From Candidatus Synoicihabitans palmerolidicus (lineage in GTDB: Bacteria; Verrucomicrobiota; Verrucomicrobiia; Opitutales; Opitutaceae): DNA of 64,000 nucleotides. The first letter of the stretch is position 1, and every line of letters begins with the position of its first letter. Below, piece by piece: positions 52,961 through 64,000 of the stretch. The DNA lies in NCBI GenBank assembly GCA_020809425.1, contig JAGGDC010000003.1:1-64000 (forward strand), given 5' to 3'. Position numbers and translations under genes: made by a program. Below the pieces are notes generated by a model that saw nothing but the letters and a program-made list of their open reading frames with translations, was not told the DNA's origin and did not search any database.

Positions 52961-54205
52961 ATGCTTCCCATGCGTCTCTCTGCCTTCTTCCTCCTTTTGA
53001 TCACTCCTCTCTTCGCCACGGACTTTGTCATTACCGATCACGGCGCGATCGCTGATGGCACCACCCTCAACACCGCCGCCATCCAAACCACCTCGACGCG
53101 GCCTGCAACGCCGGTGGGGGCCGGGTCGTGATCCCGGAGGGCACCGTTCGTAGCGGCTCGATCTTTCTCAAACAGGGCGTCGAACTCCACGTCGCCACCG
53201 GTGGCACCTTACTCGGCTCCGACGACATCGAGGGATTACCCGAAACGCCGCACTCGCGTCGAGGGGCACTTCCCCCAATGGCACGTTGCCCTCGTCAACG
53301 CCTCCGAAATCGACGGTCTGAAACTCTCCGGTTCAGGGGAAATTAATGGTAACGGTCGTGTCTTTTGAGAGGCCTTCTGGGCCCGCCGTAACGAAAACCC
53401 CAAGTGCACCAATCTCGAGGTGGAGCGCCCTCGCCTTCTTTTCATCGACCGCTGCACCAACGTCGATATCCGCGATCTCCAGCTGAAACATTCCGGCTTC
53501 TGGAACCTTCACCTCTACCGGTGCCGCGATGTGTTGATCGAAAATCTCGCCATCCGCGCTCCGGGACCGGGAGCGCCGGTGCGCGCGCCGAGCAGCGACG
53601 GCATCGATATTGATAGCAGTCAAAACGTCACCGTTCGGGGCTGCCTGCTCTCCGTCGACGACAACTGTATCGCCCTGAAAGGCCCCAAGGGTCCGCTCGC
53701 GGACCAAGACGAGTCCAGCCCCCCCGTCGAAAACATCCTCGTCGAGAATTGCGTCTTCCAAGACGGCCACGGCGTGCTCACTTGCGGCAGCGAAGCGACC
53801 CTCGTGCGCCATGTGGTCATCCGTAACTCCAAAGTCATCGGCGATATCAATCTGGTGCGCCTCAAACTTCGCCCCGACATCCCCCAGCACTACAGCAACA
53901 TTCTCTTCGAAAACATCGCATTGGACGGCGGCGGCCGCCTCTTTGACATCAAGCCTTGGCTCCAGTTTGTCGATCTCACGGGTCACCCGAAACCGTCCCG
54001 CAAAGTCGACGGCATTGTCCTGCGTAACCTGTCCGGCCACTACGGCACCCCCGGTCGTATCGTGACCAACAAGGGCGATGTCCTCGATCCCATCGTGATC
54101 GACAATGTCCATCTAACCTTCGATCGACCCGCGTTCAAACGAGGTGACAACGTCACCTTCGACGTCCGTAACTCGACGTTCAACGGCGAGCCGGTCACGC
54201 CCTGA
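52961..54205 (+). pseudogene. GH28 polygalacturonase-like enzyme, secreted
   Basis: Signal peptide MLPMRLSAFFLLLITPLFAT, then FVITDHGAIADGTTLNTAAI. A shift near 53090 and another near 53250 bracket GGGRVVIPEGTVRSGSIFLK. TGA at 53366-53368 (GNGRVF-stop-EAFWARR, TGG expected). The parallel beta-helix core is then open: SSDGIDIDSSQNVTVRGCLL, DDNCIALKGPKG, and DGHGVLTCGSEATLVRHVVI with the catalytic Asp pair and GHG/GSE motifs. It cleaves galacturonan or rhamnogalacturonan. Confidence 0.9.
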
Positions 54206-54295
54206 TGCCTCTTCACTCGCAAAGCGAGTGTCACGTCTCCGATACCCGCGCCGGCCAACCCGCCCTCTTCTCGGATGCCCGACCGATCGCCGGGT

Positions 54296-55401
54296 CTAAT
54301 ACCCGACGGTATCTTCGATCTCGATGCCGTGGCCATCCAGACCGACGATCTTCCGCTGACTGTTGGTGAGCAATCGGATGCGCTGCAGTCCGAGGTGCCG
54401 CAATATCTGCGCTCCCACCCCGTAATCGCGTAGGTCCATGGTCGACACTTCACTGGCCCCGGTGGCGGACAGCCGCCGCACCATGGCGCTCGAGCCGTCC
54501 GTCGGCTCCATGTACAGCAAGACGCCCGCCCCCTGGGCCACGATGGCCTTCATGGCTCGCTCCACTCCCGCATTTTCGCTGGCTCGGGCATCCCGGAAGA
54601 CGTCCGTGAAAATATTTTGGCTATGCACCCGCACCAGCGTTGAGCTCGCCCCCACTTCGCCGTGCACCAGCGCGAGATGATGGCGGTTGTCCAAGCGGTT
54701 CTTGAAGACGTGAGCCACAAAAGTGCCGTAGTCTGATTCAAACGGAGCTACACTGACTTCATCCACCAACCGATCGAAACGCAGGCGATGTTCAATGAGT
54801 TGCTCGATCGAAATCATGCGCAAACCAAAGCGCTCCTTAAACTTAACCAGGTCGGGCACTCGCTGCACCGTGCCATCATCATTGACCAATTCGCACAAAA
54901 TCCCGCTCGCGGGCAAACCAGCCAGCACCGCCAGATCAATCGCCGCTTCGGTATGCCCCGCCCCGCTCCAACACTCCGCCGAGGCGTGCTCGTAGGGGGA
55001 ATACGTGCCCGGGCTGCACCAAGACTTCCGGCTTCCGACTCCGCCGCCGCCAACAACGTGATGGTGCGAGCACGATCCGTCGCACTGATCCCCGTGGAAA
55101 TACCTTCCCGGGCGTCGACGCTCACCGTGAAATCCGTGCGATGCACCTCCCGATTGCGCGCCACCATGGGCTCCAGGCCCAGCTTCTTGAGCTGCGGTTC
55201 CAACATGGGTACACACACGATGCCACTCCCGTAGCGAATCATCATGTTGACCGTCTCCGGCGTCGCCTTCGACGCGGCCATGATCAAATCGCCTTCGTTC
55301 TCTCGATCCGCGTCATCCGTCACAATGACCAGCTTGCCGTCAGCAATATCTTGAATCGCGGCTTCAACAGAATCGAAAACTGGGTCGGTGGAAGAATCCA
55401 T
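54296..55401 (-). pseudogene. ribB: RibB-type DHBP synthase fused to degenerate GTP cyclohydrolase II domain
   Basis: DHBP synthase makes the four-carbon unit of riboflavin. [40 protein letters not shown] and [20 protein letters not shown] are intact. Two single-base gains (about 55040 and 54965, both in G runs) break [20 protein letters not shown] and [15 protein letters not shown]. The C-terminal half aligns with RibA but lacks the zinc cysteines of the SLRCDCG motif (VFRDARASENAG instead), so that domain is probably not a cyclohydrolase. A riboflavin gene with two such breaks is unexpected unless there is another copy or sequencing error. Confidence 0.85.
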
Positions 55402-55521
55402 AGTTGTACCATGAAGCGGACAACATCCACGCGCTGTCAAAGCCGCGCTGACGATTCCACCGCCTCTATTCGCCCCGTTTCTAGCCCGCATTCACACCGC
55501 CTTCGACCTCCGGCCAAAGCT

Positions 55522-56817
55522 TCAGGACGTCGACTTATGCCTGATTTCCTCCTCTCCAACGGGCCGGCGGCGCCAGAAATTCGCCAATACTGAACCGGAA
55601 ATATTCATCCAAGGGCTAAACACCGCCGACGCCAAGCCCTCCGTCGCCAGTTTCCCCATCGCCCCCGCCAAACCCGAGGCCATGCCGCCATTCTGTAAAC
55701 CCACCTCGAGCGCCACGGTGCGCGCCGATTGCACGTCCAGACGGCACAACCGCGCCAGCCCATAACCGAAGCCGTACCCCAACCCATTGTGCAGTATCGC
55801 CACCACGATCAGCACGCCCCCCACCGCCAACAGGGAATCTCTCCCCGCCGCCGTCGTGACCGTCGTAAAATACACGATACCCGCCATCGACAACAGTGGC
55901 ATCGCCTCGCTCGATTCGCGGCCACAAGCAGGTCGCCGCGTGGTAGCTCGCCCCAAAAGCAATCGCACCAAAGACAAAACCAGCCAATTCAACCACCAGC
56001 CCGGCGCCTTCACTCAGGCCCACGCGCCACGCCCAGTCCCGGATCAGGAACAAAAACACCGCCACGCTACCGCCAATCACCTGAGCCCAGGCCACCTTGT
56101 GCTCCGTACACTCCGGAGCGTGTTTCAGACAATCGTGCAACAACGCCGCCCCAATCGGCACCACCACGATTTTGATGATCGTCGTCATCATGCCGAGAAA
56201 ACTCACCTCCACCAACTCCCCGGCCAACAACTTCATCCATAAGGGTGTCATCAGCGGTGCCAACATCGTCGCCACCGCCGTGGCGGTGACCGAGAGCGCC
56301 AGATTGGCCTTCACGATATAACACATGACATTGGACGCCAAGCCACTCGAACACGCCCCCTCAAAATTACCCCCGCCGCAATCTCCGGAGGGAGCGCAAA
56401 GACCCGCGTCAACACCCAACCCATCAGCGGCATGATCAGAAACTGACATCCCACCGCCACGACCACCGCCCAAGGCATCTTCAGCACTCCGGCAAAGTCC
56501 TTCAGCCTTATCTGCGTGCCCATGCCAAACATCACCGCCTGCACCACTCCCAACACCAGCCACTTGTGCCGCAAATCGAAGTTCCCCCAAGGTGAAAAAG
56601 CCGCCGGATACAACATCGCCGCCGCTACGGCCGCGAGAATCCACGCCGTGTAACGGTAACTGGACAGGGCAGGTACCGCCGCCAATCCCACCGCCAGACC
56701 CACCACCGCCACGACCGCTGCCGGCATCCATAGCGCGGGCCAACCCATGGCGAGTCCAATCGGCACGGCCAGCAATCCTGCCAGGCCGATCCAGAGAAAG
56801 AGTTTAGGGGTAGTCAT
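55522..56817 (-). pseudogene. Bile acid:sodium symporter (SBF/BASS) family transporter
   Basis: About ten hydrophobic segments in three frames: MTTPKLFLWIGLAGLLAVPI, KWLVLGVVQAVMFGMGTQIR, then after a shift near 56370 SNVMCYIVKANLALSVTATA, and after one near 55930 ILHNGLGYGFGYGLARLCRL and ALEVGLQNGGMASGLAGAMG, the last being the SBF family motif. Probable uptake of an organic acid. Last transporter of the sugar-acid operon. Confidence 0.85.
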
Positions 56818-56856
56818 CAATGGGGGAGACACGCGATTCGCGCCTGAGGCTCTGCC

Positions 56857-57311
56857 TCACAGCACCGTGGCCAAATGGGTAATCGCCAGGAGTGGGCTCG
56901 CCAAAATGGGTACCCCACGATCCTTCGGGTCAGCGTATCCACCACTCGACCCACGGAAGCCTGCGCCAGTAAAATCACATCCACGTCGCCCGATAACTCC
57001 CGCCGCGCTGAGACCTCGAGGACATCATGCTGGGTCGCATCTCCGGCCATGAGCGCCTCAAACGCCGGGCCGAGCAACGAACAGGTCACCAACACATGAT
57101 CGGCCCCTCCGGTCTCGGCCGCGGCAATATACCCGCCCACGCGTCGCGCGATTGCCGCCGTGAAACTGCCTTCTTGGCGGATGGCGCCCACAAGGCTGTC
57201 GTCAACACTGTTGTCGGTATCAACCTCCGGCCAATGCACTCGGCACAGGTGTTGACAAATCGGCACCAGGGTCGCGGAGGTGTGAATGAGAGCGAGAGTC
57301 TGGCGGGCCAT
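56857..57311 (-). pseudogene. Asp/Glu/hydantoin racemase family protein, frameshifted
   Basis: MARQTLALIHTSATLVPICQ, then GADHVLVTCSLLGPAFEAL with one catalytic Cys. Near 56930 a shift separates DTLTRRIV from the tail GVPILASPLLAITHLATVL, which ends at 56857. About 165 residues if repaired, shorter than typical family members. It lies 14 bp from the kinase gene, within one operon. Confidence 0.75.
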
Positions 57312-57325
57312 GGGAACAGATAACG

Positions 57326-58614
57326 ATTAGAGTCTGCCTCGACGCACGGAATCGAGAAAATCGGGCGAACCGACTTGTCCCCCCTTTGAACACAATTTCG
57401 AGATCTTCAATGGGCATGTCCGTCCCGCACGCCCGGCACAACGGGGCACCTCGCGCCAGTGGTCCCATCATGGTGAGGCTCTCGATCCCCAAAGTCCGCC
57501 CGGCGTAGCACGATGTGTCTCCTCCCACCACCACCACCCGACGCACCACTCCCGCCGCCACCGCCTCTCGGGCCAAACTTCCCAACGCCAGACCGACCTC
57601 CCGCGCCGACGCCACTGCGCCCACTTCGCCGCGACTGGTACACACCACCACGGATCGCCCGGTACGCAAAGCGGTCACGACTCGAACCGACACCGCCGAC
57701 ACCGCCGCGTGCTCCGGCGAGACGTCGATCACCAAAAATCCGTGCTCCTCCGCCCACGCGATCTCGCCCGCCGTCACAGGCGAACAACTACCCGACACCA
57801 TCAGCACCGCGTCCCGTTCGCCCAGTTCCGTCCCCATCGAGGCGGCTTCGGTCGCCGTCGCCAACGCCGTACTGACCGCCGAAGAGCCGACCGAAAACCA
57901 CGGCGCCGTCCCTCGTTCGTCGATGAGTCTTCCCACCACTTGGAGGTGTTCCGCCGTCAGTCCATCAAACAACACCACGCCCACGCTTTCGTCTTCCAGC
58001 ACCCGGTCGAGCGCTGCTGACGCATCTCCTTCCAGCGCGATCATGTCGACCAATGCACGGCCCAACTTGGTCTGCGCCGCAAGGTGTCTCAACAAGTCTG
58101 CTTCCTGCATCGGGGTCACGGGATGACTCACCATCGCGGGATGCCGATCAAGCCGGTGGATCGCTCCCTCACTGCCAATACCAAATCGCGCGAACAGTTG
58201 CCCAAATGCCACATAGCGTCCGAGATCCGGCGCCCCGACCAGCAACGGGACTCACCGCTGTCTGAACAGGTCTCGCCCCACTTCGATCGCCCGGCCAATA
58301 CTGCCGGTCTGCGGTGACGAATCAAACGTCGAGCACACCTTGTAGTGGATATGCTGCGGACCAAGCTCACGCAACGCCTCCAACGCCGGCCGCAACACCT
58401 GCGCCAACTCATCCGAACTCAACGCGCGAGTGAGTCCCGCCACGCCCACCGCATCGAGGCGCTCCGACAACGCCGCCAATTGAGCGCGAGTCGGCGGTCG
58501 CAGAAACAACGCCGTGCGCATGTCAACTCGCGTCAACGATTCGAGCGCATCCGTCGATCCCGTGAAGTCGTCGGCAAAAAACGCCAACCGGAGTGGCGTG
58601 GGCTCAACCGTCAT
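57326..58614 (-). pseudogene. Four-carbon acid sugar kinase family (DUF1537), stop and 3' shift
   Basis: MTVEPTPLRLAFFADDFTGS TDALES carries the DDxTG substrate motif. TGA at 58252-58254 (LFRQR-stop-VPLLVGAPDLGRY) interrupts it. HPVTPMQEADLLRHLAAQTK, VVGGDTSCYAGRTLGIESL and IEDLEIVFKGG are the nucleotide-binding half; the end KGGQVGSPDFLDSVRRGRL needs a shift in a G run near 57380. The family phosphorylates threonate, erythronate or similar acids in sugar-acid catabolism. Confidence 0.85.
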
Positions 58615-58762
58615 AACGCTTCCAGCTTTTGCCTTGTTCCCGCCTGCTCGGAATACCGGGGGCAACGCCCCTCCGATGTCGGCCTGGCGGTCTCCCTGGA
58701 GGAAGACGCCTCACTGCCATCACTCTGGGTTATCCGTTGCATGTGCAAAGTGCCGGCAGGGA

Positions 58763-59350
58763 TCAAAAGCTCTCGGCCGCCCCGCCATCAATCGGCAGGA
58801 CCACTCCGTTCACGTAGCTGGCGGCTGGCGAAGAGAGATAGACCGCCGCCCAACCGATGTCATGCGGTTCCCCAAAACCACCGGTCGGTATGCGCCCGAG
58901 AATTTTAGCCCGCCGAGCGGGATCATCCTGCAGGGCCTGCTCCCGCATCGGCGATCCAATCCAGCCGGGCGCGATCGCATTCACGCACACGCCGTCGGCT
59001 CCCCATTCCGTGGCCAAAGTGCGCACCACGCCTATATACGCACTCTTGGCCGCAGAATAAGCGACCACGCGTGGCATACCCATGAGAGAGACCATCGAGG
59101 CCATGAAGATTACCGAACCCCTACGCCGCTCCACCATTCTGCGACCCACTTCACGGGTAAGTGCAAAGGCACCGCAGAGATGGGTCTGCAGCACCGCGAC
59201 AAATTCATCGTCAGTCGTATCAAGGGCCGGCTTTTCAAGGTGCACCCCGGCGTTGTTAATCAGGATCGAAATCGGCCCCGCCAGACGCTCGGCCGTGCTC
59301 ACCAGTTCAGGCAAGCTGGCCAACTTGGTCACATCTCCGGGCCGCGCCAC
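58763..59350 (-). pseudogene. Short-chain dehydrogenase/reductase lacking its N-terminus
   Basis: GDVTKLASLPELVSTAERLA, ILINNAGVHLEKPALDTTDD with the NNAG motif, SVIFMASMVSLMG, YSAAKSAYIGVVRTLATEWG with the YxxxK catalytic pair, and VNAIAPGWIGSPM. The Rossmann TGxxxGxG segment (about 45 residues) is missing, and the frame is joined directly to the start of an MFS gene, so a deletion fused the two. Confidence 0.85.
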
Positions 59351-59676
59351 CGCCGCGGGTCCGATCGAAGCCAAACTCCAGCCCAACACACACAGATCAT
59401 GAGGCCCACTCTCACCCCCAACCGATCCATCATCCATCCTCCCAGCGCATAACCGATCGCAGAGGCGGCAGGGAACGCGGCAATGATGTTGCTGTAGTCA
59501 ATTTCACTCCAGGACAACTCGCCCATCAGTGCTGGCTTGAGCACACCGAGGACCTGCCGATCCATGTAATTGATCGTAGTGGCCAGAAACAAGAGGGTAC
59601 AAATGACCCAACGGAAACGGCCGCGTGGTGATCCAACTCCGAGAGGGGTAAAGTTGGATGGGGGCGGGGTATTCAT
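59345..59676 (-). pseudogene. MFS transporter (hexuronate type), N-terminal fragment
   Basis: FRWVICTLLFLATTINYMDR QVLGVLKPALM and ASAIGYALGGWMMDRLGVRV are the first two helices of anion:cation symporter (ExuT-like) MFS carriers. A shift near 59400 precedes CVLGWSLASIG, after which SDR sequence begins. About three quarters of the transporter is deleted. The start is 1 bp from the GH78 stop. Confidence 0.85.
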
Positions 59677-59677
59677 A

Positions 59678-62405
59678 TTAAGGGGAATGGGAAACCAACT
59701 CGCGCCACGTGCGGGTGAAAGTATACCGGCCGGCGACCGCTTGACCGACGGCGAATCGTCCGTCGCGCTCTGTCAGTTCAAGTCCGTCGGAGGAGACCTC
59801 CGTGCCGGGTTCACTGGGCACATAAACCCGGGCCCGCGTATTCGGCGGCACCGTAATTTCCCAGTGCACCTGATCGCCGTCGCGCCGCCAGTGACTGCGG
59901 ATGGTGCCATGAGCCGTCTTATAATCGGCTCCCGCCCATTCCAGACCCGCACCGAGGTAAGGCTTCAATACGAAGCGCTCGTAACCGGGAACATCGGGAT
60001 CGAGCTCGATGCCCGCCACATGCCGGAACAACCACTCGCCCACCGATCCCAACGAGTAATGGTTAAACGAATTCATCCCGTCTTTGTTGAACCCATCCGC
60101 TAGGGTCCAACTGTCCCAACGCTCCCAGATGGTGGTCGCGCTTTGCTTCACCGGGAAAAGCCAGGACGGATAACTTTCCTGCAACAGGAGCTGATAGGCC
60201 ACTTCGGTGTGCCCGGTGAGCGTAAGGATGGGGTTGAGGTGGCTGATACCGACAAATCCGGTGCTGAGATGGCAGTTGCGCGACCGAATGTCATCGACCA
60301 GTCGCTCCGCCGCCCGGGCCCGCGCGTTCTCCGGCAGCAGATCAAACGCGAGCGCGAGCAGGTAGGCGGTCTGCATGGAAACCGCGAGTTCACCATCCGC
60401 CCGCAGCCACTCCCGCTGAAAAGCCGTCCGCACTTTTCCAAACATGGCCTAAAAACGAGTCGCCTCTTCCTCCCGGCCAAGCTCTCGGGCCAGGCGGGCC
60501 ATTTTCGCCGCATCGTCCGCCCAGTAGGCGGTGGCGAACAGGTTCTTCATCGGCGAATGAGTGCCAAAACTCGTGTCGGCGGGCATGCACAACCAATCGC
60601 CGTAGTTGTTGGCGAGCAGGTTGAGTCGGAGGCCGTCGGGATTGTGGAGCTCGATCCAGTCGAGCCACTTCACCATCGCGTCCCAGTGACGCTCTACCAT
60701 CCGCCGGTCGCCGTACACGCGCCAGAACGTATTATGAATTATGATACCGGCATCCGCCCAGCCGGCGCCGCCGGCCAGATTGCCCAGTCCGACAAAGTTG
60801 CTGTCTTCGCGTAGCCGTGGGGCGACATCCGGAAAGACTCCTTCCGGAGTCTGCGCATCTTCCACGTCGATCATCCATTTGGTGAAGAACGCCGCGACAT
60901 CCATGTTGCAGGTGGAGGTCCGAAAAAACACCTGCGCATCGCCCATCCACCCCAACCGTTCATCCCGCTGCGGACAATCGGTGGGCACGGAGAGAAAGTT
61001 ATCCTTCTGCGACCAAAGCCCGTTCAGCCAGAGGCGATTCACGCCTTCATGCAAACACTCGAAACGGCCGACGGGCGGGGTCGCCGAAGGAATCACACAG
61101 GCGGTCACCGCATCGGGCCAGGGCGTCCACGGCAACCCGGTGAGCTCGACGTACTGGAAACCGTGGAAGGTAAAATGCGGTTCAAACGTCTCCTCTCCTT
61201 CTCTCCGGCAAATATAGACATCAGTCGCCTTGGCCCGGCGGAAATTCTCGGTATAGAGCGTGCCGTCCGCACTGAGACGCTCACCATGACGGAGCTGGAT
61301 CCGGGTCCCCGCAGGCGCCGCGACCTTGAGTCTTACCCAGCCGGTTACGTTCTGGCCGATATCGTAGATGTGCACTCCCGGTGCGATTTCGGTGTGCAAC
61401 GCGGGAGTCAGCGTCTCGATGACGCGTACGGGCTCGGCACGCTGAGCGACCAGTTTCACCGACGGCGCAGACTCTTCGCGAGCCGACAACCATTCCCGGG
61501 CCTCAAAGGCCGGAGCATCCCATCCCGGCGACTCACGACGGGCGTCATAGGTTTCCCCCATCTGAAAATCACTCTGGATTATCGGACCGGTATCACAGCT
61601 CCAACCGCCATTGGTGCCAATGGTCATGCGCTGGCCCCCCGCCAACTCAATCTCGAGCTGCAGCATGAGACTGTTCTCTAAACTGCCATGGCGGCCGCGC
61701 ACTTCCTGCCAACCGACATAACCCGTCCACCAGCCATCACCGAGCGTCGCCCCCAGACAATTACGACCGCTTTGTAGCAGCTCGGTCACATCATAGGTGC
61801 GATTATGAATGCGTTGGTCATAGTCCGGTCCACTCGGGCGCAAAAAGATCCTCGGTGACCGCACGACCGTTGGCCCGAAGCTCGACGACACCTCGTGCGC
61901 TCGCATAAAGCGTGGCGCGGACCACCGAAGCAGGCACCTCAAACTCCCGCCGAAATCGGCTCGGTGTTCCGGGATTGAGCAATGAGGGAGCAATCGCCGC
62001 GGGATCACGGACCACGATCTCCTGATCCGCCGCAATCCATTGCGCCTCCCAATCACAGTCGCCCAGCAACCCCATCGACCACTTCGCAATCGCGGAACGC
62101 GAAACCTCACCGGTTTCGTCCCTCACCTCGACGTCCCAAACACAATGTTCACGCGACCGGAGTTCGACTCCGGCGTAAACCACCTGGGTCGTCTGCGCCG
62201 AGTCCACCCGACCACTGTCCCAGCGGTCACACCGCTCCTGCGTCAGGCGATCAATTGTACTGGCCACCCGCACGCGGTAGGCTACTTGCCGTACGCCGCG
62301 TCGGCCCGACTCCAATCGCCAACTCAGTCGTGGCAACGTTTCATCGATCCCGAGCGGATCGACGAGGTATTCACATCGCAGAGAGACGATTTGGACATCG
62401 GACAT
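59678..62405 (-). pseudogene. GH78 alpha-L-rhamnosidase, frameshift and TAG
   Basis: About 907 residues if repaired. SLRCEYLVDPLGIDETLPRL SWRLES is the N-terminal Fn3-like domain. FAPEWT|DYDQRIHNRTYDV after a shift near 61830 enters the Bac_rhamnosid_N domain. SVPTDCPQRDERLGWMGDAQ is the catalytic (alpha/alpha)6 signature with acidic residues. TAG at 60449-60451 (ATRF-stop-AMFGKVRTAF) splits off the last third, which continues with ELDPDVPGYERFVLKPYLGA. It removes rhamnose from rhamnogalacturonan or glycosides. No signal peptide, so a cytoplasmic enzyme. Confidence 0.92.
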
Positions 62406-62417
62406 GGCAGTAACAAA

Positions 62418-63703
62418 TCAGGCGCGTTCCGCTTCGATCTGCTCCAGAGATTTACTGGAGGTGTCGAGCATGAAGACGTAACCTACCACTCCACTGATGG
62501 TCAGGAACAACGTCAGCAAACCAGCCACCTCTCCGATACCTGCACTCGCCAACACCGGCACAAAGAAACTCCAGATGCCGAGAATGGTCCGCGCGATACC
62601 GAAGGTGAACCCTTGCGCCGTGCCGCGCAGTAAAGTCGGAAAAAGCTCCTGGCTGAATACCTCTTGTAGAACCCCTCACCCGCCAACGCCCCGCCCGCGG
62701 AGAAGAGCAGAATATTCATGATGATGGTGGGAATCGTGAACGGTAGGAAAAGAAAGAGCGAGTAAGCCACAATTTGCATCACTGCACCGATGCCCCAGAG
62801 CGTCTTCCGCGCGCGAAAACTGCGATCGGAGAAACGCATGAACACGGTTACCGTCACCACCATCGCGATGATGAATCCCGCACTCGCGAGACCGACGCTG
62901 GCGGCCTGACTGCCGGCGTTGAGTTTCTTGATGAAATACGGATTAAAGATACCGGCTGTGCCCGCCGCCAGATTCCAGAACAAGTAGATGGTCGCGGTCC
63001 AGATCATGGCGCGCAAGTTCGCCCCCGAGAACAACAACATGATTTTATTGCCCGCCGAGCCAGCCGCTTGGGACGCGGCCTTCCACCGAACCGACTCGGT
63101 GAGCCCACGGCGCATCGCCCAGGTCACCACCGCCACCACAAACAGATGCAAAAAGATGATACGGATACCGAGCCAACCGAGTGGCGCCAGCACCACCGCC
63201 AACCACAGCACAATCACCGGCCTCAAACACCAGGCCACCTGCGTAAATCCCAACAACTTGCCTCGCGCTTTGGCCGGCGCCAATTCTCCCACCAAGGCAA
63301 GCGACGTCGGCGCATCGATTCCCACCGCGATGCCAACAATCAAGGTTCCCACAAAAAGCATCGACGTATTCACCGCCAAGGCGATGAACAGGATGCCCAC
63401 CGCATAGACCATAAGATCGTATTGGTAGATGAACTTGCGACCCAGTTTGTCACCCAACCACCCACCGAAAATTGCGCCGACCGCACATCCGAGGGCATTC
63501 GGACCGATGGCTGCGAGGGTTCCCACCGCGCCATTGCTCACATTGAGATACTCTTGGCAAAGCGCCAGGCCGGCGCCCAGCGCGACGATGGATCCAGCGT
63601 CAAGATAAGACGCCATGCCCGCCAACGCGGACCATTTCCATTGTTGCCGGGTGACGCTCGTGTCATCGACCACAGTAGGTGCTTGTTCAGGGGTGGAACT
63701 CAT
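62418..63703 (-). pseudogene. MFS sugar-porter transporter, 3' frameshift
   Basis: MSSTPEQAPTVVDDTSVTRQ, then twelve-helix sugar-porter features: FGGWLGDKLGRKFIYQYDLM, VGIAVGIDAPTSLALVGELA PAKARGKLLGFTQ. A shift near 62665 separates the last two helices (LFPTLLRGTAQGFTFGIART, GLLTLFLTISGVVGYVFMLD). It ends 12 bp before the GH78 start and probably imports rhamnose-containing sugars. Confidence 0.88.
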
Positions 63704-63855
63704 GAGGATAATTTCTGACGAAGGGAAGACCGGTATCTTTGGCAGATCTAATTGACTGACCTACCGTCGGGAGTAGCGGTTGATTGAATACGTTGAGGGG
63801 GGATGCGACTGGTGAAAGGACAATGAATCAAAGGAAAATGGGATCACACGGCAGC

Positions 63856-64000
63856 TCATCGAATGGGCAACCAGACATTCATCTCCGTGTCGCCACGATT
63901 ACCCCAAGCATAATAGGGCACAAGCTTTAGGGCGATCGGTTCAGTGCGGGCGGGTCCCACCTCGCGGTATAGTTGCCCGGATGTCCAGGCGTCGTTTTGT
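63856..64000 (-). CDS. GH127 (DUF1680) beta-L-arabinofuranosidase-like, C-terminal end only
   Basis: 47 codons running off the right edge, missed by the ORF track because it is short: WTSGQLYREVGPARTEPIAL KLVPYYAWGNRGDTEMNVWL PIR then TGA. The PYYAWxNRG...M.VW ending is typical of GH127. First visible gene of the pectin/sugar-acid operon on the minus strand, about 150 bp upstream of the MFS gene. Confidence 0.75.
   Translation of the reverse strand, partial: QNDAWTSGQLYREVGPARTEPIALKLVPYYAWGNRGDTEMNVWLPIR

Overview
The window looks like chromosomal DNA of a verrucomicrobial bacterium, most likely Opitutaceae. The basis is family-level recognition of the proteins (mcsA-mcsB-clpC, a family II pyrophosphatase next to glnS, an N-methylated pseudopilin, many plant-polysaccharide hydrolases) and the moderately high GC; no 16S or tRNA gene is present to confirm it. 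The striking property is decay. Reading protein families across frames shows that most genes carry frameshifts or in-frame stops, while a small set is clean: clpC, mcsB, mcsA, ilvE, ppaC, glnS, a patB-like lyase, one GNAT, one HTH regulator and one glycosyltransferase. Together with several IS elements this fits a host-associated lineage in early genome reduction. An ascidian-symbiont type Opitutaceae such as Candidatus Synoicohabitans would be a reasonable first comparison, but that is only a hypothesis. Uncorrected long-read error is the main alternative.

Layout. 1-4.06 kb: the 3' part of a STAND/NB-ARC ATPase gene broken by an amber stop, a 1.8-kb IS (copy A), and the end of an IS66 element. 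4.1-9.4 kb, minus strand: the protein quality-control operon mcsA-mcsB-clpC, preceded by a branched-chain aminotransferase. 9.5-14.4 kb, plus strand: pseudopilin (broken by a 20-bp tandem duplication), Mn-pyrophosphatase, glutaminyl-tRNA synthetase and a broken response regulator. 14.4-17.5 kb, minus: glpK-glpD, both broken. 17.5-20.8 kb: an IS30 transposase (broken by a 7-bp duplication), a 25-bp perfect palindrome, IS copy B and a nested tail of a third copy.

20.8-31.6 kb: decayed transporter, glyoxalase-like dioxygenase, DUF2975/HTH pair, two Hsp20 genes, DCC protein, dus and clpB, with intact patB-like and GNAT genes. A small HTH gene sits among repeated TTAACC-N5-GGTTAA palindromes and may define a regulator/operator pair. 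31.9-41.3 kb: a surface-glycan cluster (TylF-like and FkbM methyltransferases, three glycosyltransferases, a sugar-transfer ATP-grasp protein), split by a complete IS66 with 24-bp inverted repeats.

41.9-54.2 kb: GMC oxidoreductase and its small subunit, GH51 arabinofuranosidase with a divergent AraC regulator, CNNM transporter, a GH-A hydrolase, alpha/beta hydrolase, GNAT, GFA and GH28 genes, all broken. 54.3-64 kb, minus: ribBA, then a tightly packed, fully decayed pectin/rhamnogalacturonan operon (GH127 end, sugar MFS, GH78, an MFS::SDR deletion fusion, four-carbon sugar-acid kinase, racemase, SBF symporter). Housekeeping and proteostasis are mostly retained, while sugar catabolism and surface glycan synthesis are being lost. 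No CRISPR array, tRNA or rRNA was seen.
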